The translations under genes were made by a program, and so were the position numbers. A stretch of 55,405 nt of DNA from CAYWJA01 sp964458485 (lineage in GTDB: Bacteria > Patescibacteriota > Gracilibacteria > UM-FILTER-43-11), in contig CAYWJA010000009.1 of the NCBI GenBank assembly GCA_964458485.1, positions 1 to 55,405 on the forward strand, written 5' to 3'. The notes beneath the pieces were generated by a model. It was not told the origin of the DNA, ran no database searches, and saw nothing but the letters and a program-made list of their open reading frames with translations. Position 1 is the first letter of the stretch; each line of letters starts with the position of its first letter. This document shows, in pieces, positions 41,543 to 52,164 of the stretch.

Positions 41543-41575
41543 GTTGTTTAGGTTATTTAATAACCGATCTTTTTG

Positions 41576-44500
41576 TTATTGAGACATTTTGGTAATTGTA
41601 TTTAATACGTTAATAATTATCTTAGCCATTTCAGCTCTGGTCATATTATTAGCAGGGCCAAATTTACCATCAGCATATCCGCTTACAATGCCATTTACTT
41701 TAGCAAAGTTAACATACTTCATGTACCAAGCTCTCTTGTAAGTATCTTTAAAGCTTATTGTAATTTTGCCACTTGTATCAAATCCTGCAGCCTCAATTAA
41801 TATCTTAAGGGCTTCAGCTCTGTTTATTGATCTGTTAGGTGCGAATTTATTACCACCAACACCTTTTACAATAGCCATTGTCTTGGCAGCCTGTACATAT
41901 GGAGCGTACCATGCGGTTTTACTAACATCTGCAAATGGATTTTCCATAACAGTTGGAACATTATAACCAAATGCCATAATTGCAACCTTTGTAAGCTCAG
42001 CACGTGTTACATAGTCGTTTGGAGCATATGCTTTAGAAGTCTTACCTTTTACAATGCCCTTAGTAAATAAGGTTTCTATGTAAGACTCTCCCCAATGACC
42101 TACTATATCTGTGAAACCTGTTTTAGCATTTACCTTACCAGTTGTTACACCTACAGAAGGCCCTTTACCTTCAGCGCGGAAAGCAAAGTAAGTTAGGTGA
42201 TCTGTTTCAAATGTTACAGAACCATTTTTAACTATAGCATCTGATACATAAGTCCATATTTTCGCATCCTGAGATGTATAAATTCCTACTTTTGTATTAT
42301 CTGTAAGGCTTAATGGAACTTCTAGTTTTGCTTTTTTAGAGAATGTTAATGCAGTAGTAGATCCAACGCTTATTACGGCAGCAACATCTTTTTGTAATAA
42401 TTTCTGTACAGATCCTTTAATTACATCTCCGGAAGCACCAATTACAGTGCCTACTGTTTTAACAAGAGGGGGATCAATTTTACCATCCCAACTATCTGCA
42501 GCTGTAACATTTGTATCTTTCGCAACTGTTAACTTAATAGTTGCATTGGAATTTGGCTTAATAGTAAGAGTTCCTGCTTTTGTTACTGCAGCTGTTTTTG
42601 TTTTCTTTGCAGTATCTGTAGTAATTGCTGTTGTATCTACTTTAACCGGCTGACTGTATGTCTGATTTCCGGAGATCGTTGTAATTGTAGCTGGTGTTGA
42701 ATTTGTAGTTGAATTAGAAGACGAAGCTGAAGATGAACTTACAGCTACTCCGCCACCGCCGCCACCGCCACCGCCAGTACTAGATCCAAAAGGACCAGAA
42801 CTGGAAGGTGCAGGAGCAGGAGCCGCAGCAACCTGAGAAGTTGGGTAAGAAACTACGAATTCTGTAAAGTGATTTGTAAGACCTGTAATTGTATTATTAG
42901 CTATGTCTCTTACAACGCCGGAAAGTTCTACATATGCACCTGCTTCAGGGCTATATGATTGAATAGTTAAATCATTTTCTGTAACTCCGTCAGGAAGATC
43001 GCCTGGCTCATATTCAAATGTAAGTTCTACACTACCGGACAGATCCTTAATAGCCTGGTCAGCACTATCTGTTGCACTTACAGTGTTGGATATCCCACTA
43101 AGAGCTGTGAAGTTATCGTCCCTAGGCGGCTTAAAGTTCCTTTCTAATGAAATAGTAATATCTCCCTGTCCTGTATCTAATGCACCACCAGGTGCTACTA
43201 ATTTCATACCAGCTCCGTCAGAACTTGTACTATCGAAAGTTCCACCTGTAGATGCAGTTATTACTTTAGTTTCAGCTGTAGGAATCTTTGCAGCATTAGC
43301 TGTAAGTGTTATGTCTTTATCAGCAACTGATGCAGATGTTGTATCTGCAACGCTTGTTGCTTCTGTTTCGTCATGAAGAGGAGCAGCTGCAAAAACTTCC
43401 CAGTCATCATCTGCAGTAACAGGTATTATATAAGTACCGTCTGTAGGATCAACAGGTGCATTTATAACTTTTCCGTCACCGTTGACTGCAGATACAAAAC
43501 CTTCTGTTACAGGTGTAGTTCCGTCAGATTCATAAACTGTACCTGCAATGGTTTTATCTGATGCTATGGGAGCGGTTTGCTCCGGATCATCAGTTCCTCC
43601 AAAATCATAATTTGCTGTAGTTTCGGTTAAGATAACTTCTGCAGCAGGTGCTACATAACCAGCACGTTTAACTTCCATATCATAAGTTCCTGCCTTAACT
43701 TCAAGTGAATAATCTCCATTTTCATCTGTTTGAACGAATTTATCTACACCTTCATCAAAGTCATGAACTGAGACTGTAGCGTTAGGAAGTGGTGCGTCAG
43801 CTGCATCGTAAATTGTACCGCTTAAGGTTACCATTGTACTGGTAGAAAGATCGATAGTTGCTGTTGTACCTGTGGCTACAGTGCCATCGAATTGACCTAC
43901 GCCGAATACATCTACAAAGTATTTATAAGTACCTTCTTTTACATTTAAAACCATATCTTCATCTGCTCCGTTAAATTGCTTACTAAAACGTGTATGGCGG
44001 TCATCGGATTTCTTAATTTCAATGAAACCGTTCTGGGAAGCTACACCGCCTGTAAATGCAAAGGTAATATTTGCTGTAGTTCCGGAGTTTAAATTAGCCG
44101 TCTGATCTGAGCCATCAACTATTGCAGTAGTGCTTAATTCTCCAAATGCAGGATCGAAAGTACCAACTCTATATGTTCCATCAGGAACTTCAGCACTGTA
44201 TGCGCCTGTTGAGTCTGTATTGGATGGTCTGTGGAAACCTCCGGAAGGACGGTCATTTTCAGTATCCCATGACTCAATAAATACAAAAGTATTAGCCTGA
44301 ATACTTCCACCTACTGTAACTGTTCCTGAAAGTGTGTAACATGTTGAGTTAGTTGGGGTAATGTTCTGGTTAGCCTTGCTCTCTGTTGTTATTGTAACTG
44401 TTTTAGTAAATGTACCACATATAGAAGTTTCTGATGGTGGTAAATCTGACTCAAGCGTCCATGTGTCTGCGACAACGAAAAATGAGTAACTACCATCCTG

Positions 44501-47500
44501 CCCTGTTCCTCCGTGTACAAAGTTACCATCTGTATTTTTTGCCCAAACTGGAGCATAAGGAATAGGTTCGTTATTTGCATCAAGTACTTTACCGGAAATT
44601 GTATAATCTGCTTTAGCAAGTTTTAGAGGAACAGTGGCAACTAATGCACCATCTAAATATATTTTTGTACCATTATCATTCTTAACATCAATTTGCTTAT
44701 GTGTGTCACCCAAACCTGGAATAAACGCACCAATTTCATATGGGCCGTAATCCGCAACACTTAATGTTACATCACCATTTGAATCTGTTTGACCAAAGGC
44801 ACCTCCTCCAAATCCTTGCTGATGCATAAATACATCTACATTTGCAAGGCCATCAGTACCGTCTGTTACCTGCACAGGAATATCTATATTACTTGCCTTT
44901 ACAGTAAATGTAACTGTATCTGTTGAATCGTTGAAAGAAACATTCTGAGGCGTATGGAAGCCAGCACTTACAGCTCCTGAGCTAGGAAGACCTTCTACCT
45001 CCAAATCCATTGGCGGTGGTGGCATAGATCCAAATGCTGCAAAATCCGGCGGACCTGCAGATGGGCCTTTAGGCATAGCAGGGCCAACACCTACATGCCA
45101 GAATCCATTTTGAGGAAGATTAATTGTATATCCGGCTGGATCCGGAACATCTATATTGGTAAGTGTTTTTACTATAAAGCGTCCTGGTCCACCAGCGAAA
45201 ATATCTATATCCACTCCTCCAAAGCCGCCTCCCGGGCGACTAATTATAACTGTTACAGGAACTGATGCTACAGCCCCTCCTCCACTGGCTGGTTCAAGTA
45301 CTATATTTTTAGATTCATCCTGACCTCCGAATACACATATTGGTTCAGGGAAATCCTGACCAAAGTAATCTACACCGCCAAGGGTTACGAATGGATCTGT
45401 ACCTATATGATAGCAACCATCATTTAAATTGCTATAAACAACTCCCGCATCACCGGCGATTGCATCACCATCTGCAGCAGTTACAATACCATCGGTTAGT
45501 GTTAGATCTTTATCCATAGGACCAGCAGGACCTCCTCCGAATAAGAATACATTTCCATCTGCACCTGCTGTACCGGTTGTGGCTGTACCCGCGTATACTT
45601 TAACAGTGATTGAGTTGGAGCCTCCTTCACTTATGAAGTAAGGCATTGAAGTTAAATTAGCTTCAACATTACCAGCCCTCTTCCATTTAACACCTAATGT
45701 ATAACCACCTGAACTTGGGTCTTTAGGTACATTAGGATTAGTAATGCCTCTTAAATCTATTGTTAAATAGTCATTTGCTGTAGGTGTACCTGTTACATCA
45801 AGTGTAATTGTAGCTGTTCTTGCTGCAGTATCTACTTCAATACCATCAGTATCTACTGTGTTGTCGAAGGTTATTGTACCAGGTTCCCATTGATTAAAGT
45901 CATCCAGGAATGGTGAGAAAGAATCCTGTGCTGTATTTGTAATTGTAGTACCATTTGGGAATGTAAGAACAACCTCATCTCCATCAACCGGTGCAAGCCC
46001 GACTTCTGCCATAGGAATTCTTACCTGAAATACATTTACATCCTGTCCTGCAGTCTGGTTGAACGGAAACGCTTCAACAGCTCCTCCGAACATAAATTCT
46101 TCGGCTGTAAAATTACCGAAACCGCCAGCCTTACCCATATCAAACTTACCACCAGGACCACCCATGCCTCCCCCTCCTCCTACTCCTCCAGTCATCATTC
46201 CTGCAACAGGAGGGCCAAACATCATATTATCCTGTCCAAAAGAACCATAAGTGGTTGTACTATCTTCCACAACTCCTAACCAAATATTATCTGAATTACT
46301 TGTAGATATTGCATTGCCAGCAAGATCTTTAATTGCTGCTGCTGCGGTTATTCTAAAATCATTACCTGCAGTAAAACCAGCAAACCCTTCAAATTCAATT
46401 GAAAAATCATCCGGATTATAAACGATTGGGTTAGCAGTAATATCTATAACCGAACTGGCAGTAACATTTTCAACTGTCCAGTTTTCAACATTAATCACAC
46501 TATTTGCCCATTTATCACCTGTTTGCCTGTCATTATTCATAGGTTCTGTAAAGAAAATTCTACAGTTATAATCATCACAGCGTGCCTCTTGCAGCCTTGG
46601 AGCTACAGAATCCATTGACCCTGTTGTAAAGCTAAAGCTTTGCGCGACTATAGCGTTACCCGCCATATCCTGAACACTGGTAGTAAAAGAAACTGTGTAT
46701 TTTGTATTAGGAGCAAGTATATCAGTAGGCATAACTGAAAGCTCATTCCTACCTACATCATATTCTAATGTAGCAGAAACTGAATTACTACCTCTGGTTA
46801 AAGTTATATTAGTTGTATTAACAGTAGAAGGATCAAGAGGTTTACTGAAACCAAAATCAATGAATCCAAGATTAACCGGTACACCTGTTGCGTCATCTGA
46901 TGTCATAGGATAAACAGTGGCTGCAGTTGTATCCGCACTGCCTGATATATCAAATGGTGAACTAAAGGCAATTTCAGCAGCCTCGTCAGCATTTCTCATT
47001 GGAACACCCTGATTATTAGCTACAGCACCAAGAATTCTTAATTCATATGAACCTGCAGCAAGAGATGCGGCAGGTGTTATAGTAACAATCCTACCCGATG
47101 TATCCAAGGCAACAGTTACTGTAACCGGAGCATCACCTTTATATAAAAGTATGTTACTTGTAGTAATAGTAGATGAGTCCATTGAATCATTAAACGTAAC
47201 TGCGATGTTTGAATTTGGTGGATTGTTCATTCCAGGACCCGGAAACATAGACTCTACATATGGAGGCATATATTGCCCGCTTGTTCCAAAATTTGCACCA
47301 ATATCTATTGCAAAATTATCAAATTTTTCTCCACCTGTACTAAAAGGTATATTAAAGCCTCCATTTTCAACAGATTCCCCTGTATCGGAAGTAACAGTGC
47401 TTTTAATAACTAATTCATAAAAAGTATTAGCTGTTAAGTCGGAAGTTGGTGTAAATACGATTACATTCTCATCCATATCCATCAAAGCAGCACATGTTCC

Positions 47501-50356
47501 TGCGGTTGTTTTGGATGGGCAATATTGAACCGCACCTGGTATTTTAGTTGTACCATCATCTGTAGTAAGGTAGATATTGTCATTTGAACCTGTGGCATCT
47601 TTATCGTTTACTGTATTAGAGTCTAAAGCTTGACTGAACCCAGCTAAAATCGGCTGATCAAGTGGAGCCATATTTGAGCTAATCGGAGGACTCGAGAACA
47701 TAAAATAAGGTGTACCTCCGGCAAACCCGCCAAAACTACCTCCTCCACCACCTGCAAAACTAGCTTCTCCGGGGTTTAAAGTTATATCAATTCCTGTTGT
47801 ATTTTCTGTAATATTTTCAGAACGCTGTTGTTTTGCATACCCTGACTTAGCAGCCATAATATCGTAATATCCAGCTGGCAAACTATTAAACACATATGCA
47901 CCACCAGAAGTGGCAACACCTGCAATACCAAGTCCATTCAATACAACAAATGCGCTATCTGCAATATTCGCTGCAGGGGTAGTACTGGCGTCAAGAATTG
48001 AACCTGATACAGAAATACTTCCGGCAGAAACAGGGTTGACGGCAAAAGCTACAGCTGCTGCCTGAGAATTAGTTGGATTGGCCGACATATCTACATCAGG
48101 ATCTGAAGTGAAATACCTTATATTTCCTGCCTTATCTGCTGCCTTTATATAATATTTCATATTGGTAGTAAGACTTGTATTAGTCTCCATCTTCCATAAA
48201 TTAGTACCTGTAACCCTTGTAACTACACCTTCAGTTGTTGGATCACCCTCTGCACCACCATAATACATTTTTATATATGCACCATCAGTTTCAGCTGCAA
48301 ATTCTTCAGGTGTTGTCTGATCATCTTGAATAGAAGCATATATAATCAATTCCTGACCTGAAATATAATTAATTGCACTCATATGATGGATAAATGGTGC
48401 GCCTGCATCATCTACTGCATCTTCAGAAGCTACAGCAAATCCATCCGAACAATCTAAAGTAGTAACTGTTGCCTGAGTATATACACATGCTTTATATGTT
48501 GTACCCGCATTCCAGTCATTTCCTTCACTATCTGACCCCGCATAAGGCGGAAGCATATGAATGTTTGTTTCACCATCCGGATCTAAATCATAATCAAAAT
48601 AAAACCCTCTTGGTTCACAAGAATTTCCTCCGCAGCCATTATTCATCACATTAACAGAAGTAATGGCTGTTGCATTTGGTACAACAAAAATCATTGTACT
48701 ATTATAACCCGCCGGAGCACTTGATAATGGTGTCCATGTTATAGTGAAATCTTCTCCGGTAAGACCCCATATTAAATCTTCAGTATCTGCCCCGATAACA
48801 CTAGTAACACCTCCTGTCTGAGGATCTCCCCCTCCACCACCGGCTCCGGATACATTAATGGTATCAGATCCACCAGGATTAATATCAACAGCTTCAGTAA
48901 ATCCTCCAAACATAAATGTTGATTGTGGATTGGAGAATATAGGCGCTGCATTTGCAGTAACTAAAACACGGATTGTAGAACCACTCGCTATAGTGCCCCA
49001 TCCAGGAGAATCACCAATATTCCATCTTATAACTAAAGTTTTACCAAATATTTCATAATTACCATCTGCAGTACCTGCAGTAATTGCTGCCTCTCCAGTG
49101 CTATCATTATCTGCATCACTATCATATTCAACCGTAAATGTCATTGCATCCCAATCCGGATAGTTATCCGGTAGTGTAATAACTAAGTTATCTCCATCTG
49201 CCCATGTTTGCTGGGCTGTATTTACTGTATATTCAATTTCTAAATTTCCATGAGTACCTACAGTGCCTGTAGTTTCTGTTACAGAGTATGTACTACTACC
49301 ACCTCCTCCACCGCCACCTTCGATGGTGTCAGTTATGGTACCATCACCATCGGTAGCAAGATCTGTTGCCTCAGAAGTATCACGAACTACTATATTGGTA
49401 ATATCCTGACTACTTGCAGCAGAAGCGGCATCAATGCCATTAAGCACAATATCTTCACCTACAGCTGCATTTATTACACCGCCTGCAGTACAAGTTACTG
49501 TTTGGCCTGATACACCACAGTTAAAATCACCTCCGCCGCCAAATGTATTAGATACATAACCTACGCTACTAGCATCCACATTTGAAGGGAAGTCAAATAT
49601 AACAGTATCGTCATTATCTAAACCTGGTGCAGGGATTGTAAGTGTAAGAGTTGCATTACCTGTATTACCTCCTACTGTTTTAGCATCGGTATCTAATTCC
49701 ATAGATGCATTTGCATCAGGAGTTCCTCCACCTCCACCTCCACCTTCAGCAACATTTACATCTGCTGAGCCTGTTGGATTAGTATCACTAACCTCTGCAG
49801 TATTACCACCAAATGTATAAGTTGAATTAGGTCCCGGTGCAGATGGAGTAGAAGTAAACAACAAACGGATTGTTGATTGACCGTTAACCGGATCCCAAGC
49901 ACCCCATTTAATGGTAACAGTATCACCAGACAACCTATGTGATCCATTATCAAGATCTCCTTCGTTATCTACTGGAATTTCCGTTTCAGACGCATGATTG
50001 GCATCGCCAACACTTTCATCATCAACATTTGTATCAAACTCAGCATATACTCCGCCCCCATCCCATGTCATATTGGCAGGTTTTGTTAATGTGAGTGTGT
50101 CACCAGGAGCCCAAGTCTGTTCACTTGTATCTACCGTATACTCGGCAAACATTTGAACAACTTGGCCATTCGTGGCATCTGGTGGCTGGACCACATATGC
50201 ACTGGCGGCCTTAGCCGTATTAATATTAAAAAAGAGACCAGCTACCAGAACGATCATCATCGTCCTTGCAACAGGTCTTATAAACTTGCTTTTAAAGCAA
50301 GATGCCAAAAATGAAAAAATCTCACTTTTGGAAAAAGGGTTGTGTAGTATTTTCAT
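41576..50356 (-). CDS. Giant S-layer/adhesin protein with C-terminal SLH domains
   Basis: 2926 aa. Long signal peptide (1-50, ending NTAKAAS). Three related N-terminal modules of the TVDTSEQTWAPGDTLTLTKP type (about 50-500) are joined by Gly runs. Carboxypeptidase-regulatory-like segments (about 780-870 and several over 1900-2420, such as GTIYDAADAPLPNATVSV) alternate with about four SbsA/Big_5-type Ig domains (about 890-1290, such as NIAVTFNDSMDSSTI). A Gly/Met-rich stretch (around 1370-1400) and a Ser/Gly/Ala linker (about 2500-2530) follow. The last 175 residues are three SLH domains (FTDIVGHWGESYIETLF, PFADVSKTAWYAPYVQA, SFKDTYKRAWYMKYVNF) that anchor it to the envelope. It is a probable S-layer or adhesin component. 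Confidence 0.92.
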   Translation of the reverse strand: MKILHNPFSKSEIFSFLASCFKSKFIRPVARTMMIVLVAGLFFNINTAKAASAYVVQPPDATNGQVVQMFAEYTVDTSEQTWAPGDTLTLTKPANMTWDGGGVYAEFDTNVDDESVGDANHASETEIPVDNEGDLDNGSHRLSGDTVTIKWGAWDPVNGQSTIRLLFTSTPSAPGPNSTYTFGGNTAEVSDTNPTGSADVNVAEGGGGGGGTPDANASMELDTDAKTVGGNTGNATLTLTIPAPGLDNDDTVIFDFPSNVDASSVGYVSNTFGGGGDFNCGVSGQTVTCTAGGVINAAVGEDIVLNGIDAASAASSQDITNIVVRDTSEATDLATDGDGTITDTIEGGGGGGGSSTYSVTETTGTVGTHGNLEIEYTVNTAQQTWADGDNLVITLPDNYPDWDAMTFTVEYDSDADNDSTGEAAITAGTADGNYEIFGKTLVIRWNIGDSPGWGTIASGSTIRVLVTANAAPIFSNPQSTFMFGGFTEAVDINPGGSDTINVSGAGGGGGDPQTGGVTSVIGADTEDLIWGLTGEDFTITWTPLSSAPAGYNSTMIFVVPNATAITSVNVMNNGCGGNSCEPRGFYFDYDLDPDGETNIHMLPPYAGSDSEGNDWNAGTTYKACVYTQATVTTLDCSDGFAVASEDAVDDAGAPFIHHMSAINYISGQELIIYASIQDDQTTPEEFAAETDGAYIKMYYGGAEGDPTTEGVVTRVTGTNLWKMETNTSLTTNMKYYIKAADKAGNIRYFTSDPDVDMSANPTNSQAAAVAFAVNPVSAGSISVSGSILDASTTPAANIADSAFVVLNGLGIAGVATSGGAYVFNSLPAGYYDIMAAKSGYAKQQRSENITENTTGIDITLNPGEASFAGGGGGSFGGFAGGTPYFMFSSPPISSNMAPLDQPILAGFSQALDSNTVNDKDATGSNDNIYLTTDDGTTKIPGAVQYCPSKTTAGTCAALMDMDENVIVFTPTSDLTANTFYELVIKSTVTSDTGESVENGGFNIPFSTGGEKFDNFAIDIGANFGTSGQYMPPYVESMFPGPGMNNPPNSNIAVTFNDSMDSSTITTSNILLYKGDAPVTVTVALDTSGRIVTITPAASLAAGSYELRILGAVANNQGVPMRNADEAAEIAFSSPFDISGSADTTAATVYPMTSDDATGVPVNLGFIDFGFSKPLDPSTVNTTNITLTRGSNSVSATLEYDVGRNELSVMPTDILAPNTKYTVSFTTSVQDMAGNAIVAQSFSFTTGSMDSVAPRLQEARCDDYNCRIFFTEPMNNDRQTGDKWANSVINVENWTVENVTASSVIDITANPIVYNPDDFSIEFEGFAGFTAGNDFRITAAAAIKDLAGNAISTSNSDNIWLGVVEDSTTTYGSFGQDNMMFGPPVAGMMTGGVGGGGGMGGPGGKFDMGKAGGFGNFTAEEFMFGGAVEAFPFNQTAGQDVNVFQVRIPMAEVGLAPVDGDEVVLTFPNGTTITNTAQDSFSPFLDDFNQWEPGTITFDNTVDTDGIEVDTAARTATITLDVTGTPTANDYLTIDLRGITNPNVPKDPSSGGYTLGVKWKRAGNVEANLTSMPYFISEGGSNSITVKVYAGTATTGTAGADGNVFLFGGGPAGPMDKDLTLTDGIVTAADGDAIAGDAGVVYSNLNDGCYHIGTDPFVTLGGVDYFGQDFPEPICVFGGQDESKNIVLEPASGGGAVASVPVTVIISRPGGGFGGVDIDIFAGGPGRFIVKTLTNIDVPDPAGYTINLPQNGFWHVGVGPAMPKGPSAGPPDFAAFGSMPPPPMDLEVEGLPSSGAVSAGFHTPQNVSFNDSTDTVTFTVKASNIDIPVQVTDGTDGLANVDVFMHQQGFGGGAFGQTDSNGDVTLSVADYGPYEIGAFIPGLGDTHKQIDVKNDNGTKIYLDGALVATVPLKLAKADYTISGKVLDANNEPIPYAPVWAKNTDGNFVHGGTGQDGSYSFFVVADTWTLESDLPPSETSICGTFTKTVTITTESKANQNITPTNSTCYTLSGTVTVGGSIQANTFVFIESWDTENDRPSGGFHRPSNTDSTGAYSAEVPDGTYRVGTFDPAFGELSTTAIVDGSDQTANLNSGTTANITFAFTGGVASQNGFIEIKKSDDRHTRFSKQFNGADEDMVLNVKEGTYKYFVDVFGVGQFDGTVATGTTATIDLSTSTMVTLSGTIYDAADAPLPNATVSVHDFDEGVDKFVQTDENGDYSLEVKAGTYDMEVKRAGYVAPAAEVILTETTANYDFGGTDDPEQTAPIASDKTIAGTVYESDGTTPVTEGFVSAVNGDGKVINAPVDPTDGTYIIPVTADDDWEVFAAAPLHDETEATSVADTTSASVADKDITLTANAAKIPTAETKVITASTGGTFDSTSSDGAGMKLVAPGGALDTGQGDITISLERNFKPPRDDNFTALSGISNTVSATDSADQAIKDLSGSVELTFEYEPGDLPDGVTENDLTIQSYSPEAGAYVELSGVVRDIANNTITGLTNHFTEFVVSYPTSQVAAAPAPAPSSSGPFGSSTGGGGGGGGGVAVSSSSASSSNSTTNSTPATITTISGNQTYSQPVKVDTTAITTDTAKKTKTAAVTKAGTLTIKPNSNATIKLTVAKDTNVTAADSWDGKIDPPLVKTVGTVIGASGDVIKGSVQKLLQKDVAAVISVGSTTALTFSKKAKLEVPLSLTDNTKVGIYTSQDAKIWTYVSDAIVKNGSVTFETDHLTYFAFRAEGKGPSVGVTTGKVNAKTGFTDIVGHWGESYIETLFTKGIVKGKTSKAYAPNDYVTRAELTKVAIMAFGYNVPTVMENPFADVSKTAWYAPYVQAAKTMAIVKGVGGNKFAPNRSINRAEALKILIEAAGFDTSGKITISFKDTYKRAWYMKYVNFAKVNGIVSGYADGKFGPANNMTRAEMAKIIINVLNTITKMSQ

Positions 50357-50415
50357 GATAGTTTTTGTTTTAAAATATTGTTAAAATATTTTGTAAATAA
50401 ATTTTATTTAATTTC

Positions 50416-50444
50416 AGTTTATATATATAAGGTATAGGGTGCAA
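50416..50444 (-). promoter_or_regulatory. Likely promoter of the giant SLH gene
   Basis: Reading leftward: TTGCAC (50444-50439), 17-nt spacer, TAAACT (50421-50416). It leaves a 5' leader of about 50 nt, very AT-rich. Confidence 0.55.
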
Positions 50445-50500
50445 CACTTATTGTATAATAATGAACTAAAAATTTATTCACGCAACACGAAATTACTAAA

Positions 50501-50670
50501 AATAGTCTCAAGTGCGAGTCTCAAGATTGTATTCTTATTTATCATAAGAATCTTATTTCAGGATAACAAATAATAGCTCAAGCACTCCGAAAAATCATCT
50601 GAGACTCGCCACTAGATGGTTCCCTTGGGGCACTCGCACTTGAGACTTGAGACATGCACTTGAGACTATT
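50501..50670. repeat. Iterated inverted repeat (AGTCTCAAG type)
   Basis: Left arm AATAGTCTCAAGTGC and AGTCTCAAG; right arm CTTGAGACTTGAGACATGCA and CTTGAGACTATT. Inside lie GCCACTAGATG (50608-50618) and TTGGGGCACT (50625-50634), shared with the repeat at 14576-14694. It reaches the stop of the mscS-type gene. Confidence 0.85.
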
Positions 50671-50672
50671 AC

Positions 50673-51923
50673 CTACATATGCGTAGGTGGTGGTGTAGAG
50701 GAAGCTACAGCTTTTTCTGATTGTTTATTTTCAACCTTTTCATCCTCGGGACTCACCTTTCGGACTTGCTCAAGGCCAGCATGTGCGCCCCCTACAGCAT
50801 TATCTGGCGATTCTGCTGTATTTTTCGGCTTAGCCGGAGGTGGTATTACCTGACCGTCAATCACCTGTGCCTTTTCTTCTTTAAATAATTTGTATGGAAT
50901 CTCTGCTTCATTTTCAGTTGCAGATGCTGTTTCTGTAATTTTTTCCTTTGAAGGAATCTCTGCATCACCTGGAACTATCCCCTTCTTCATACTATCCATA
51001 GTAGCAAGAAATGCCTTATCATTTTCATCTAATTTAAGAGTACGTATTGGGAATGGAATATTTACATTAACCTCATCAAATGCCTTCTTTATTTTATTGG
51101 CAAGATTAGATCGTATCTCAACCCAATTATCATGAGAATCTATCCAAAAACGGATTGTGAGGTTGATTGCGCTATCGCCAAACTCATCGACTAACACTTG
51201 TGACTGAGGTTTTGGAATAATATGTTTATCTTTATCCATAATTCCTTTAACAAGAGTGGTAACCATAGGTAAATTAGTATTGTAATCTACACCAACAACA
51301 AGTTCTATTCTGCGGAATGGATTAGTGGAATAACTTATTAAAGTTTCATTAAGCATGGATTGATTCGGAATTACAACTTCCGTACCATCAATGCCCTGTA
51401 AAATAGTTGCACGTGTATCAATACTTACAATTGTTCCGAGTATTTCTTTCACTTTAATAAAATCACCAATTTTAACTCTATCTTGCGAAAGCATAATAAT
51501 GCCGGAAATAAAATTACCAATTATATCTTTTAGAGCAAAACCAATACCCAAAGAAAGAGCCCCAAGTACAGCAGTAAAATTAAGCCCATTAATTGCAGCT
51601 GCAATTGTTATGCCAACGGTAAGAATTACAATAGTAGTTATCCTTTCAACAAGTATAAGTACACTTTCTTCTACATCATCACCTTTCTTTTTAATAATTT
51701 CCCTTTTTATTGCACCTGCTAACATCTTCGCAACAATCCAGGAAATAACCACAAGAATTATTCCCGCAATCCAATTGTCTATATTTTTTATTACAAAATC
51801 AACAAGGTCATCAAGGCCACTTTGAGCTTTATTTTCCGCCATATTTGCCCCAGCTTTGGCAGTTTTTTGCGCTTGGCCAAATGTACTAGCTGCGTATGAT
51901 GATGGGATAAGATTTTCGAACAT
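50673..51923 (-). CDS. MscS-family mechanosensitive channel
   Basis: 416 aa. Three membrane helices (about 50-75, 92-115 and the pore helix region LGALSLGIGFALKDIIGNFISGIIML at about 120-146), then the MscS beta-domain with VKIGDFIKV and VVIPNQSML, and the alpha/beta C-terminal domain to about residue 295. MscS channels release solutes on osmotic downshock. Residues about 300-416 are an extra Glu/Lys/Pro-rich, probably disordered tail; within it AVGGAHAGL is encoded by a half-copy of the palindrome found in obgE. The gene ends in TAG inside the edge of the repeat next to it. Confidence 0.88.
   Translation of the reverse strand: MFENLIPSSYAASTFGQAQKTAKAGANMAENKAQSGLDDLVDFVIKNIDNWIAGIILVVISWIVAKMLAGAIKREIIKKKGDDVEESVLILVERITTIVILTVGITIAAAINGLNFTAVLGALSLGIGFALKDIIGNFISGIIMLSQDRVKIGDFIKVKEILGTIVSIDTRATILQGIDGTEVVIPNQSMLNETLISYSTNPFRRIELVVGVDYNTNLPMVTTLVKGIMDKDKHIIPKPQSQVLVDEFGDSAINLTIRFWIDSHDNWVEIRSNLANKIKKAFDEVNVNIPFPIRTLKLDENDKAFLATMDSMKKGIVPGDAEIPSKEKITETASATENEAEIPYKLFKEEKAQVIDGQVIPPPAKPKNTAESPDNAVGGAHAGLEQVRKVSPEDEKVENKQSEKAVASSTPPPTHM
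50780..50796. repeat. Half-palindrome shared with obgE
   Basis: CATGTGCGCCCCCTACA, 16 of 17 identical to 30008-30024 in obgE, same orientation and reading frame (VGGAH here, VGDAH in Obg). Confidence 0.6.
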
Positions 51924-51924
51924 T

Positions 51925-52010
51925 ATTTAGTTTTTAATTTTTAGTTTTTAATTTTTATTGAATTTATTAGTTAGCAAATAAAAACTATAAACTATAAACT
52001 AAAAACTATC
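51925..52010. repeat. Iterated inverted repeat (TAGTTTTTA type) upstream of the mscS-type gene
   Basis: Left copies TAGTTTTTAATTT, TTAGTTTTTAATTTTTATT; right copies AATAAAAACTATAAACTATA, AACTAAAAACTA. Same motif as 21706-21788. Confidence 0.8.
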
Positions 52011-52065
52011 AGTATATTATACCAAATCCCGCAAAAAAAAGCAACCATATAGGAGTATAACAAAA

Positions 52066-52086
52066 AACCCGACCAATGGCCGGGTT
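52066..52086 (-). terminator. Terminator of ftsZ
   Basis: AACCCG (52066-52071) pairs with CGGGTT (52081-52086), helped by internal ACC/GGC pairing, with an A-run on the left that gives T on the minus transcript. Confidence 0.75.
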
Positions 52087-52164
52087 TGATTGTAAAATAA
52101 TAAATACTAAATGTGATTCTGAAATCTGATCCCGATAAAATCGGGAGAGATCCGAAATCTTAGG

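Larger units (their letters stand above)
41030..41575. other. Spacer between the two SLH genes
   Basis: This 546-bp stretch holds no credible gene. It contains the promoter of the 1181-aa gene (41079-41107), a nested palindromic element (41236-41505) and the terminator of the 2926-aa gene (41506-41542). Confidence 0.8.
50357..50672. other. Spacer between the giant SLH gene and the mscS-type gene
   Basis: This 316-bp stretch has no gene. It contains the promoter of the giant gene (50416-50444) and the palindromic repeat at 50501-50670. Confidence 0.8.

Noticed and set aside
41576..50356. Many opposite-strand and shifted frames of 60-100 codons within the giant genes
   Set aside because: They are by-products of biased, stop-poor repetitive coding sequence and have no promoters, start context or recognisable domains.
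14576..52010. CRISPR array among the repeats
   Set aside because: Repeats are inverted and degenerate with no regular spacer pattern, and no cas genes are present.
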